A stretch of DNA of 20,442 nucleotides from Candidatus Omnitrophota bacterium. GTDB taxonomy: Bacteria; Omnitrophota; Gorgyraeia; Zapsychrales; JANLHA01. A model generated the notes under the pieces. The model saw only the letters and a program-made list of their open reading frames with translations. It was not told where the DNA came from and ran no database searches. Of the stretch, positions 6,285 to 13,071 are shown one piece after another (positions within the stretch are counted from its first letter, which is position 1; each line of letters opens with the position of its first letter). A program made the translations under genes and the position numbers. The DNA is taken from NCBI GenBank assembly GCA_023247815.1, contig JAHFFS010000006.1, forward strand, positions 1 through 20,442. Reading direction: 5' to 3'.

Positions 6285-7562
6285 TTGAAAGATCTACGAG
6301 CGATCATTTTAGCGGCGGGTAAGGGAACGCGGATGAAGTCCGACGTGCTGAAAGTATTGCACCCGGTTTGCGGCAAACCACTGATCGATTATGTTCTTGA
6401 TTTGTGCCGTGTGGTCGGTTCTTTGAAAACTTGTGTCGTTCTGGGGCATCAAAAGGAAAAGATCAGTTCTCATTTGGGCGGCGATTTTTCCGTCGCTGTT
6501 CAGAAGGGATTGAAAGGGACCGCGGATGCCATCAAATCAGCGGAAGGATATTTTCGCGGATACCAGGGCCATGTTTTGGTCCTTTGCGGGGACACGCCAT
6601 TGCTCAAGAAAGAAACGATCAGAGATTTGGTCCGCAAACATAAAAAGTCGGACGCCGCTTGCACGTTTTTAACCGCGGTCGTCGATGACAGCCGCGGATA
6701 TGGACGCATCATCCGCAGTTCGTTGGGCAAGGCGGCGGCGATTCGCGAAGAACGTGATGCCACTGAATTTGAAAAAAATATCATGGAGATCAACGTCGGA
6801 GTTTATTGTTTCAAATCCAAGTTGCTTTTTCAATTTATTAAAGAAGTCCAGCAGAACAAGAGCAAAAATGAATATTATTTGACGGACATCGTCGAGATTC
6901 TCGTTGAGCGAGGGTTTAAAATGGAGACGCTGGAGGTCGAAGACGGCAGAGAAGGCCTGGGTGTTAATTCCCGTGAGGACTTAGCACGGTGCGAAGCGAT
7001 TTTAAGAGAGCGGATTCTACAAAATTTGATGCGGCAAGGGGTCACCATTGTTGATCCGAAAACAACGTACATCGACGCGGATGTCAAGATCGGTCACGAT
7101 ACGGTGATTCGTCCTTTTACGGTGATCGAGAATAACGTCAGGCTCGGCAAGCGCTGTGTCATTGGCCCGTTCACGCGCCTGCGTCCGGGAACGAGGCTTG
7201 CAGATCAGGTTGAGATTGGGAATTTCGCAGAGGTGTCGCGCACACAGATCGGAAGGCAATCGATCATGAAGCATTTTAGCTTTTTGGGTGACGCGGTTGT
7301 CGGGTCGATGGTGAATATCGGCGCCGGTGTCGTGACCGCGAATTATGACGGCCGCGCGAAAAATCGCACCTTCATCGCCGATCAAGCATTCATTGGCTCT
7401 GATTCGATTTTGGTAGCACCCGTGAAAATCGGGAAAAAGGCTTTAACCGCGGCCGGATGTGTCGTCACCAAGGGAACAAAAGTGCCGGATGGGTCGATGG
7501 TCCGAGGGGTTCCGGGGAAAGTCTATTCTAAAAATTCTTTGAGCAAAGATCAAGGGAGATAA
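6285..7562 (+). CDS. glmU: GlmU-type N-acetylglucosamine-1-phosphate uridylyltransferase with left-handed helix domain
   Basis: GlmU makes UDP-GlcNAc, the precursor of peptidoglycan and lipid A. The 425-residue protein starts at TTG 6285, supported by GAGGAG (6274-6279) five bases upstream. Residues 1-230 are the nucleotidyltransferase: IILAAGKGTRMKSDVLKVLHP at 7-27, CGDTPL at 101-106, metal ligands D103 and N228. Residues about 250-410 are hexapeptide repeats. Compared from memory with E. coli GlmU (456 residues), R300, H330 (catalytic His363), N344 and K359 are kept. The positions equivalent to Lys351 and Tyr366 are Ser318 and Phe333, and the C-terminal tail is short. Uridylyl transfer is confident; whether the second domain acetylates GlcN-1-P is less certain. 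It is 5 bp from prs, as in Bacillus. Confidence 0.9.
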   Translation: MKDLRAIILAAGKGTRMKSDVLKVLHPVCGKPLIDYVLDLCRVVGSLKTCVVLGHQKEKISSHLGGDFSVAVQKGLKGTADAIKSAEGYFRGYQGHVLVLCGDTPLLKKETIRDLVRKHKKSDAACTFLTAVVDDSRGYGRIIRSSLGKAAAIREERDATEFEKNIMEINVGVYCFKSKLLFQFIKEVQQNKSKNEYYLTDIVEILVERGFKMETLEVEDGREGLGVNSREDLARCEAILRERILQNLMRQGVTIVDPKTTYIDADVKIGHDTVIRPFTVIENNVRLGKRCVIGPFTRLRPGTRLADQVEIGNFAEVSRTQIGRQSIMKHFSFLGDAVVGSMVNIGAGVVTANYDGRAKNRTFIADQAFIGSDSILVAPVKIGKKALTAAGCVVTKGTKVPDGSMVRGVPGKVYSKNSLSKDQGR

Positions 7563-7567
7563 CGCTT

Positions 7568-8524
7568 ATGAATGGCATGGCCATTTTTACCGGGAACGCT
7601 AATCCGACATTAGCAAAAGAAATTTGTGAGTGTTTGAAGAAGTCGTTAACCAAAGTGATTGTTGGCCGTTTCAGTGAAGGCGAGGTCCGGGTCCAAATTC
7701 AGGAAAATATTCGCGGTAAGGACGTTTTCATCGTCCAGCCGACCTGTCCACCGAGCAATGACAATCTCATGGAACTTTTGATTTTGATGGACGCGGCTCG
7801 TCGGGCGTCAGCAAACCGGATTACCGCTGTCCTGCCCTATTATGGTTATGCCCGGCAGGATCGTAAAGATCAGCCGCGGGTTCCGATCACGGCGAAATTG
7901 ATTGCCAACATGATTTGGGTGGCTGGGGCGAATCGGGTTTTGGCCATGGATTTGCATGCCAGCCAGATCCAGGGTTTTTTTGATATTCCCGTCGACCATT
8001 TGTACGCGATCAATACCTTGTGCGATTACATTGACCGCAAAAAGATGGATGCCGCGAAAATGGTAGTGGTTGCTCCCGATGTCGGTGGTGTGAAAATGGC
8101 GCGCGCTTACGCCAAGCGTTTGCGGGCCGGGTTGGCCATTGTTGACAAACGGCGAATGAGCCCGGAAAAAACCGAGGTCATGCATATTTTGGGAGATGTG
8201 AAGGGGAAAGTCGCCATTATTGTCGATGATATTGTGGCCACCGCGGGTTCTATGATCGAGGCGTCGGAAGGATTGCAGAAAAAAGGGGTCACCAGCGTTT
8301 ACGCGTTGATCAGCCATGGGATTTTGTCGGGAAACTCTTTGGAGCGAATCAAGAATTGTTCGATCATCAAAGAGGTGATCATTTCAAATACCATTCCGTT
8401 TGAAAAGGCAAAAGGGAATCCCAAAATCAAGGTGGTTTCCATTGCCCCATTATTGGCAGAGGCCATTCAGCGGATTCATAATGAAGAATCGGTGAGTTCG
8501 TTATTCGAATACCCGAAAGTTTAA
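7568..8524 (+). CDS. prs: Ribose-phosphate pyrophosphokinase
   Basis: Prs transfers pyrophosphate from ATP to ribose 5-phosphate, giving PRPP for nucleotide and histidine synthesis. Its 318 residues match class I enzymes (about 310-320). Visible are FSEGEVRVQIQENIRGKDVFIVQ at 35-57, the catalytic flexible loop region YGYARQDRKDQPR at 92-104, DLHASQIQGFF at 128-138 and APDVGG at 169-174. The PRPP-binding loop is VDDIVATAGS at 219-228. The usual loop reads DDxxDTAG; here Ala224 replaces the third Asp, a variant I believe occurs in other bacterial lineages, so activity is still likely. ATG 7568 follows AAGGGAGA at 7552-7559; Met4 at 7577 is a possible alternative start. It is 5 bp after glmU and 32 bp before rplY. 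Confidence 0.95.
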   Translation: MNGMAIFTGNANPTLAKEICECLKKSLTKVIVGRFSEGEVRVQIQENIRGKDVFIVQPTCPPSNDNLMELLILMDAARRASANRITAVLPYYGYARQDRKDQPRVPITAKLIANMIWVAGANRVLAMDLHASQIQGFFDIPVDHLYAINTLCDYIDRKKMDAAKMVVVAPDVGGVKMARAYAKRLRAGLAIVDKRRMSPEKTEVMHILGDVKGKVAIIVDDIVATAGSMIEASEGLQKKGVTSVYALISHGILSGNSLERIKNCSIIKEVIISNTIPFEKAKGNPKIKVVSIAPLLAEAIQRIHNEESVSSLFEYPKV

Positions 8525-8556
8525 CCGTAACATTCATAAGAACAGGATGAGGAAAA

Positions 8557-9294
8557 ATGGAACAGATCAAATTGGACGCGCAGATTCGTAAACAAGCAGG
8601 GACGCGCAATCTCCGTTCCCTGAGACGGGAAGGCTTTGTTCCCGCGATCGTTTATGGCGAGGAACGTCAGCCGACGGCGATCAAAGTGATGCAGCGTGAG
8701 TTTGAACGCATTCGTCGTCAGTATCATGGCGAGATCATTTTTAATCTCAACGTGAAAGAAGGCGAAAAGAAATTACGGGATTATTCCGCGATTGTGCGGG
8801 AAGAGCAGCATGATCCGGTTTCCGATCGGATTTTGCATATCGATTTCAAACGGATCAATTTGGAAAAGGAATTGGAAGTCAAGGTCGCGGTGATCGCCAA
8901 AGGTGATCCGATTGGCGTTAAGCAGGATGGCGGTTCTTTGGAGCACATCATTTGGGAGCTTCCGGTGATTTGTTTGCCGACGCTGATTCCGGAAAAGCTC
9001 GAAGTTGAGGTCAGTCATTTGAAAATCGGTGACAGCATTCACGTCCGTGATATCGTGCTGCCCAGCGGTGTGCGCACCGAACAGGATCCCGAGTCCGTGG
9101 TCATGACGGTGTCGGCTCCCCATCGGGTGGAAGAGGTTCCATTGGAAGGTCAGACCCCAGCTGAATTGGAAGTCATCAAGGAAAAGAAGGACAAGGTCGA
9201 GGGGGAAGAGAAGAAAGAGGACGGAAAAAAAGCAGCGGAAGCCCCGGCCGATAAGAAAAAAGAGGAGAAAAAAGACGATAAAAAGGCTGGGTAA
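8557..9294 (+). CDS. rplY: Ribosomal protein bL25, CTC/TL5 type
   Basis: bL25 binds 5S rRNA on the large ribosomal subunit. At 245 residues this is the long general-stress (CTC/TL5) form. The 5S-binding domain (about 1-93) shows RKQAGTRNLRSLRREGFVPAIVYG and ends in DPVSDRILHIDF. A second beta-rich domain (about 94-190) contains GDPIGVKQDGGSLEH and HVRDIVLPSGV. From about residue 200 the chain becomes a low-complexity Lys/Glu/Ala tail, presumably disordered, as in several other bL25 proteins but long here. ATG 8557 follows GATGAGG (8545-8551). The prs-rplY-pth order is widely conserved. Confidence 0.95.
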   Translation: MEQIKLDAQIRKQAGTRNLRSLRREGFVPAIVYGEERQPTAIKVMQREFERIRRQYHGEIIFNLNVKEGEKKLRDYSAIVREEQHDPVSDRILHIDFKRINLEKELEVKVAVIAKGDPIGVKQDGGSLEHIIWELPVICLPTLIPEKLEVEVSHLKIGDSIHVRDIVLPSGVRTEQDPESVVMTVSAPHRVEEVPLEGQTPAELEVIKEKKDKVEGEEKKEDGKKAAEAPADKKKEEKKDDKKAG

Positions 9295-9336
9295 TTTTTT
9301 TCTCAGCGCTGAGCGGATTCGGCAGGAGTTTTTGAA

Positions 9337-9936
9337 ATGGCGACGGATTCAAATGCGTGTTTGATTGTTGGGATCGGGAATCCGGGAGATGAATACGAAT
9401 TGACGCGGCACAATTTCGGATTTTTAGTGCTGGACCGATTGAGCCGCAAACATCAATTGATCTTTAAAATGCAGCGTGACTGTCATGGCCGGTTGAGCCA
9501 CGGGAAGGTGGGCGGTAGAGAATGTTATTTATTCATGCCGCAGACCTACGTCAATGAGTCCGGCCGGGCGGTGAAGGCGGTGTTGGAAAAATACCCCTTG
9601 TCGACGCAGAATATGTTGGTTACCAGCGATGATTTGCATTTGTCTTTTGGACAATTGCGCATACGCGATAAAGGCAGAGACGGCGGCCATAACGGGCTTC
9701 GTTCGATCATCGAAAAATTGGGTACCCAAAATTTTGGGCGCTTGCGTTTAGGGATCGGCGCTCCCCGTGATAAAGAGCAGACGGTCGAATACGTTTTAGG
9801 AAGATTCACGAAGAGTGAAGAAAAGCAATTGGATGAGATTTTGGAAAAGGCGGTTGATTGCTGTGAGGTCTGGCTGAAAGAGGGACAACAGCGGGCGATG
9901 GAGCAGTTCAACCAAAGAGCGGACATCAATCAATAA
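9337..9936 (+). CDS. pth: Peptidyl-tRNA hydrolase
   Basis: Pth cuts peptides from prematurely released peptidyl-tRNA, recycling tRNA. The 199 residues fit the family. Catalytic and substrate-binding positions are all present and offset by 5 from E. coli: Asn15 (GIGNPG), His25 (TRHN), Asn73 (MPQTYVNESG), Asp98 (SDDLHL) and Asn119 (GGHNGL). ATG 9337 is preceded by GGCAGGAG (9321-9328). It follows rplY by 42 bp and closes the ispE-to-pth cluster. The 87 bp to rpsF contain a repeat-built hairpin region. Confidence 0.96.
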   Translation: MATDSNACLIVGIGNPGDEYELTRHNFGFLVLDRLSRKHQLIFKMQRDCHGRLSHGKVGGRECYLFMPQTYVNESGRAVKAVLEKYPLSTQNMLVTSDDLHLSFGQLRIRDKGRDGGHNGLRSIIEKLGTQNFGRLRLGIGAPRDKEQTVEYVLGRFTKSEEKQLDEILEKAVDCCEVWLKEGQQRAMEQFNQRADINQ

Positions 9937-9944
9937 AGGAGATG

Positions 9945-10003
9945 CAAGTCTCATGTCGCAAGTCTCAAGCAAAAATTATTTGAGACGGGGGACTTGAGAC
10001 TTG
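9945..10003 (+). promoter_or_regulatory. Alternative-folding hairpin leader before rpsF
   Basis: Four short blocks form two direct-repeat pairs that are inverted relative to each other: CAAGTCTCA at 9945 and again at 9959, and TTGAGAC at 9980 and again at 9994, each pair 14 bp apart. One fold is a perfect 11-bp stem, CAAGTCTCAAG (9959-9969) with CTTGAGACTTG (9993-10003). The other is nested: 9945-9953 with 9995-10003 outside, 9962-9968 with 9980-9986 inside. The rpsF ribosome binding site starts 9 bases after the last block, and TTTT follows at 10008. This could act as an attenuator or r-protein leader, or be the remnant of an intergenic repeat. Confidence 0.5.
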
Positions 10004-10023
10004 TCACTTTTAAAGGAGGGGTT

Positions 10024-10311
10024 ATGAATAAGTATGAGTTAGTGACGGTTTTGGACGCGAACAGTCCACAGGAAGAGAAGGAAACCGTGGTTAAAGAGGC
10101 TGCGGAGATCATCAAGAAATACAAGGGGAAGGTCATCAACAATCGAGTTTGGGTCGAAAAAAGCAAGTTCAGTTTTCGTTTGAAGAAACGAAATGAAGGG
10201 ACCTATTATTTGACCAATTTCGAAATGCCGGGGGAGATGCTATCTCCTTTTAGAAATGAATTGCGTTTGAGTGATAAGATTTTACGTTCTTCAGTGATTC
10301 GCGGTGAATGA
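10024..10311 (+). CDS. rpsF: Ribosomal protein bS6
   Basis: bS6 pairs with bS18 in the platform of the small ribosomal subunit. The 95-residue protein reads MNKYELVTVLDANSPQEEK and contains GKVINNRVWVEKSKFSFRLKKRNEGTYYL in two pieces of the ferredoxin-like fold typical of bS6. ATG 10024 is chosen because AAGGAGG (10013-10019) lies 4 nt upstream and family members start here. An upstream in-frame TTG at 9994 lies inside the leader hairpin and has no binding site. It heads the classical rpsF-ssb-rpsR-rplI-dnaB cluster. Confidence 0.95.
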   Translation: MNKYELVTVLDANSPQEEKETVVKEAAEIIKKYKGKVINNRVWVEKSKFSFRLKKRNEGTYYLTNFEMPGEMLSPFRNELRLSDKILRSSVIRGE

Positions 10312-10375
10312 ATTCTTTCGCAGAGCTAAGGATGCGTTAAATTGAGGTTAAACAGCATTTGTTGAGGAGGAAGAA

Positions 10376-10828
10376 ATGGCGAATTTGAATAAGGTTTTTT
10401 TAATCGGTAATCTGACGCGCGAACCGGAATTGCGATACACCCCGGCCGGGGTGGGGGTGGCGAATCTGGGATTGGCGGTCAATCGACGCTATCGTGACAA
10501 GTCGGGTGAATTGAAAGAGGATGTTTGTTTTTTGACGGTGACGGTTTGGGACAAGCAGGCAGAGGCCTGCTGCCAGTATTTGCAAAAGGGAAGCCCAATT
10601 TTTGTTGAGGGCGTTTTACAATCCCGTTCCTGGGAAACGCCCGATGGACAAAAGCGTAGCACCATCGATGTCAGGGCGGAGCGAGTGCAGTTTTTAGGTA
10701 AATTTTCTCCTGATAAGCAGGCGGAGGGGAGCGCGGCAGCGGTTGAAAGTCAGCCGGCAAAGGCCGTCGGTCCGCAAGACGCCGGAGCAGAGACCATCAA
10801 CCCGGAAGACGTGGCCTGGGATGAGTAG
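10376..10828 (+). CDS. ssb: Single-stranded DNA-binding protein with atypical C-terminus
   Basis: SSB coats single-stranded DNA in replication, repair and recombination. The OB-fold (1-108) is canonical: NKVFLIGNLTREPELRYTPAG at 5-25, FLTVTVWDKQAEACCQYLQKGS at 52-73, and VEGVLQSRSW at 77-86. A 40-residue Ala/Gln/Glu-rich linker follows. The last residues are NPEDVAWDE: acidic, but without the terminal Pro-Phe with which most bacterial SSBs dock partner proteins. The reading frame is open and clean to the TAG at 10826-10828, and I see no frameshift that would restore the tail. ATG 10376 is preceded by GAGGAGGAAG (10363-10372). It lies between rpsF and rpsR, the usual place. Confidence 0.93.
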   Translation: MANLNKVFLIGNLTREPELRYTPAGVGVANLGLAVNRRYRDKSGELKEDVCFLTVTVWDKQAEACCQYLQKGSPIFVEGVLQSRSWETPDGQKRSTIDVRAERVQFLGKFSPDKQAEGSAAAVESQPAKAVGPQDAGAETINPEDVAWDE

Positions 10829-10832
10829 AAAA

Positions 10833-10859
10833 AAATAGGTGCTGGGTAAGGGCCTATTT
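10833..10859 (+). promoter_or_regulatory. Hairpin between ssb and rpsR
   Basis: AAATAGG (10833-10839) and CCTATTT (10853-10859) form a 7-bp stem around a 13-nt G-rich loop, 14 bases before the rpsR ribosome binding site. The trailing sequence AAAATTTTG is not a terminator tail. It could influence rpsR translation; the evidence is only the inverted repeat. Confidence 0.3.
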
Positions 10860-10890
10860 AAAATTTTGAAACATGGAGGTTAAAAAAGCA

Positions 10891-11256
10891 ATGCGGCAAA
10901 TGTCAGCGAAAAGGAAAACAGGATTTTCAAGAACAGGAGGATCCCAGAGGATGGGTGGTTCAAGAACGGGATCGCCAAGGGCCGGGACTTCGGCGCGGGG
11001 AGACCGAGGAGACATTGATCCCATCTTGGGAGCGGCCAGAAGGAAAAAGCGGGTCGCGAAATTCATCATTCCCAAAGAGATCAAGATCGATTACAAGGAC
11101 ATTCCGTTTTTACAAAAATATTTAACGGATCGCGGGAAGATCCTTTCTCGTCGGATTACCGGGATTTCGGCGAAAGATCAACGTCAAATAGCGGCGGCGA
11201 TCAAACGCGCGCGCTTTCTTGGTTTGTTGTCGGTAGGCGGTTATAGGAAATCATAA
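10891..11256 (+). CDS. rpsR: Ribosomal protein bS18 with Gly/Arg-rich N-terminal extension
   Basis: bS18 binds next to bS6 on the 30S platform. The conserved core occupies residues 51-115 (RKKRVAKFIIPKEIKIDYKD, then FLQKYLTDRGKILSRRITG, IKRARFLGLLSV). Before it is a 50-residue extension rich in Gly, Arg and Ser with GGS and GSP units; E. coli bS18 is only 75 residues. I choose ATG 10891 because the strong binding site GGAGG (10875-10879) lies 11 nt upstream. An earlier in-frame ATG at 10873 overlaps that site and has none of its own, which would add six residues. The extension is probably disordered and RNA-contacting. rplI follows after 27 bp. Confidence 0.92.
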   Translation: MRQMSAKRKTGFSRTGGSQRMGGSRTGSPRAGTSARGDRGDIDPILGAARRKKRVAKFIIPKEIKIDYKDIPFLQKYLTDRGKILSRRITGISAKDQRQIAAAIKRARFLGLLSVGGYRKS

Positions 11257-11283
11257 TCAGGATTTTAAAAAAGGGGACATGAG

Positions 11284-11727
11284 ATGCAGATCATTCTCGC
11301 ACAGGACATTCGTAAGCTGGGCAAGGCTGGGGATGTCGTTAAAGTCAAAGAAGGTTTTGCCAGAAACTATTTGTTACCTAAAAAAATTGCGCTCTTGGCA
11401 ACGGCCGGTAACGTCAAACGCATTGAAGCTCGCCGGGCCCTGCTGAGGGAAGAATCAGAAAAACAGCAAAAGGCGGCCCAGGAATTGGCGGAAAAATTGA
11501 ATAAGCTTTCTTGCACGGTCACGGTTGAAGTTAATGATCTTGATAAACTTTACGGTTCGGTGACAACCGCGGACATTGTTAAGGCCCTCGAAGTGGAAGG
11601 GTTCACGATTGAAAAGAAAGCTCTTGTTTTAGACCAGCAGATTCAGGACCTGGGTGTTTATGATATTGGTATCCAACTTCATCCGCAGGTAACGGCAAAG
11701 ATCAAATTATGGGTGGCGAAAAAATAA
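11284..11727 (+). CDS. rplI: Ribosomal protein bL9
   Basis: bL9 is an elongated large-subunit protein near the L1 stalk that affects reading-frame fidelity. All 147 residues look standard: N-domain MQIILAQDIRKLGKAGDVVKV with GFARNYLLPKKIALLAT (1-42), a long connecting helix (about 43-75), and a C-domain with DKLYGSVTTADI and a basic end. ATG 11284 is preceded by AAGGGGA. The last 19 bases overlap the start of dnaB, coupling the two genes. Confidence 0.96.
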   Translation: MQIILAQDIRKLGKAGDVVKVKEGFARNYLLPKKIALLATAGNVKRIEARRALLREESEKQQKAAQELAEKLNKLSCTVTVEVNDLDKLYGSVTTADIVKALEVEGFTIEKKALVLDQQIQDLGVYDIGIQLHPQVTAKIKLWVAKK

Positions 11728-13040
11728 AAGTCCCTCCGCAGAATCTTGACGCGGAAAAATCGGTCTTAGGGGCTATGCTGATTGATGATGAAGCCATTGG
11801 CACCGCCATTGAGGTCCTTGACGAATCTTGGTTTTATGAAGAATCCCACCGGCAGATTTACCGCGCGATGGTCGACTTGTATCAGCATCGTAAGAACGTC
11901 GATCTCATAACACTGACCGACAAGCTCAAGAACGATCATTTGTTAGAAAAGATCGGCGGAGCGCCTTATCTTTCCGGGTTGGTTGAACTGGTTCATACCG
12001 CGGCGAACGTCGAACATTACGCCACGATTGTCAAGGAAAAGGGGATCCTCAGACAGCTCATCAAAAACGCCACCAATATCATCGATGTCTGTTATGACAC
12101 GAAGGAAAATGTGGGCGATGTCGTCGATCATGCCGAGAAACTCATTTTCGAAGTTTCCGACATCAAACATCAACAGCAGTCCGTACACGTCAAGGATTTG
12201 GTTAAGGCGAGCATTGAGAAGATAGATCTTTTGTATCAGCGCAAAGAACATGTCACGGGTCTGGCGAGTGGGTTCAAACGATTCGATCACATGACTTCGG
12301 GGCTGCAGCCGTCGGATTTGATCATTATCGCGGGGCGGCCTTCGATGGGAAAAAGCGCATTGGCCGCCGCTATCGTCGAGCATGTTGGTATTGACTTAAA
12401 AAAAGGTGTTGCATTTTTTAGTCTGGAAATGTCCAAAGAACAGCTTGTTCAACGCATGCTCTGTTCGCAGGCGCGGGTGGACGCGCATAAAGTTCGTTCG
12501 GGGTTTCTGTCGCGCGAAGATTGGCCGTTGCTCACCAAGGCCGCGGAACGATTATCCAATTCTTCGATTTATATTGATGATACGCCGGCGATTTCAGCCT
12601 TGGAACTTAGGGCCAAGGCCCGACGTTTGCGGGCGCACCAGGGCATCGAACTTTTGGTTTTGGATTATTTGCAGTTGATGCGGGGTAGCACCCGCACCGA
12701 CAGCCGGCAGCAGGAAATATCAGAGATTTCCCGGTCGTTGAAGGCCTTGGCCAGGGAATTGAATATGCCGATCATTGCCTTGAGTCAATTATCGCGGGCG
12801 GTTGAAAGCCGGCAGGACCATCGTCCGCAATTATCGGATTTGAGAGAGTCCGGCGCGATTGAGCAGGATGCCGATTTGGTCATTTTGTTGATGAGGGAAG
12901 AGTATTATAACCCGACGGAAGATAATCGAGGAATCGCCGAAGTCAATATTGCCAAGCAGCGCAACGGCCCCGTGGGGATGTTCAAACTTTTTTTTAAAAA
13001 AGAGTTTATGCGTTTTGAAAATCTAGAATATGTCGATTGA
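11709..13040 (+). CDS. dnaB: Replicative DNA helicase DnaB
   Basis: DnaB is the hexameric 5'-3' helicase that drives the replication fork and recruits primase. Of its 443 residues, about 8-105 are the N-terminal primase-interacting domain, 106-180 the linker, and 185-440 the RecA-like motor. Motor motifs: Walker A GRPSMGKS at 209-216, catalytic Glu240 in SLEM, Walker B LLVLDYLQL at 315-323, sensor Gln360 in ALSQLSRAVE, and the arginine-finger segment AKQRNGP at 415-421. No intein interrupts these sites. ATG 11709 lies inside the end of rplI (19-bp overlap) with no strong binding site, so translation is probably coupled. Its TGA stop (13038-13040) is embedded in the -35 box of the bamA promoter. 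Confidence 0.96.
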   Translation: MGGEKIKVPPQNLDAEKSVLGAMLIDDEAIGTAIEVLDESWFYEESHRQIYRAMVDLYQHRKNVDLITLTDKLKNDHLLEKIGGAPYLSGLVELVHTAANVEHYATIVKEKGILRQLIKNATNIIDVCYDTKENVGDVVDHAEKLIFEVSDIKHQQQSVHVKDLVKASIEKIDLLYQRKEHVTGLASGFKRFDHMTSGLQPSDLIIIAGRPSMGKSALAAAIVEHVGIDLKKGVAFFSLEMSKEQLVQRMLCSQARVDAHKVRSGFLSREDWPLLTKAAERLSNSSIYIDDTPAISALELRAKARRLRAHQGIELLVLDYLQLMRGSTRTDSRQQEISEISRSLKALARELNMPIIALSQLSRAVESRQDHRPQLSDLRESGAIEQDADLVILLMREEYYNPTEDNRGIAEVNIAKQRNGPVGMFKLFFKKEFMRFENLEYVD

Positions 13041-13065
13041 CAGTCATTTTTAATAACTTTATAAT
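13037..13065 (+). promoter_or_regulatory. Perfect-consensus sigma70 promoter for bamA, apparently leaderless
   Basis: The -35 box TTGACA (13037-13042) and the -10 box TATAAT (13060-13065) are both perfect and 17 bp apart. The bamA ATG begins at 13072, the seventh base after the -10, which is where transcription should start. No ribosome binding site lies between. The -35 box contains the dnaB stop codon. It would let the envelope genes be expressed independently of the ribosomal/replication genes upstream. Confidence 0.85.
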
Positions 13066-13071
13066 CAGCAC

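Noticed and set aside
6119..6322. Short open frames on both strands across the hairpin region after tRNA-Gln.
   Set aside because: They read through palindromes and the duplicated tRNA end, have no binding site, and show low-complexity Pro/Gly/Arg-rich products typical of structured DNA.
8107..9123. Long antisense frames opposite prs and rplY.
   Set aside because: Composition and frame position match shadow translation of the real genes; no start signals or recognisable domains.
9994..10023. Upstream in-frame TTG start for bS6.
   Set aside because: It lies inside the leader hairpin, lacks a binding site, and family members start at the ATG at 10024 after AAGGAGG.
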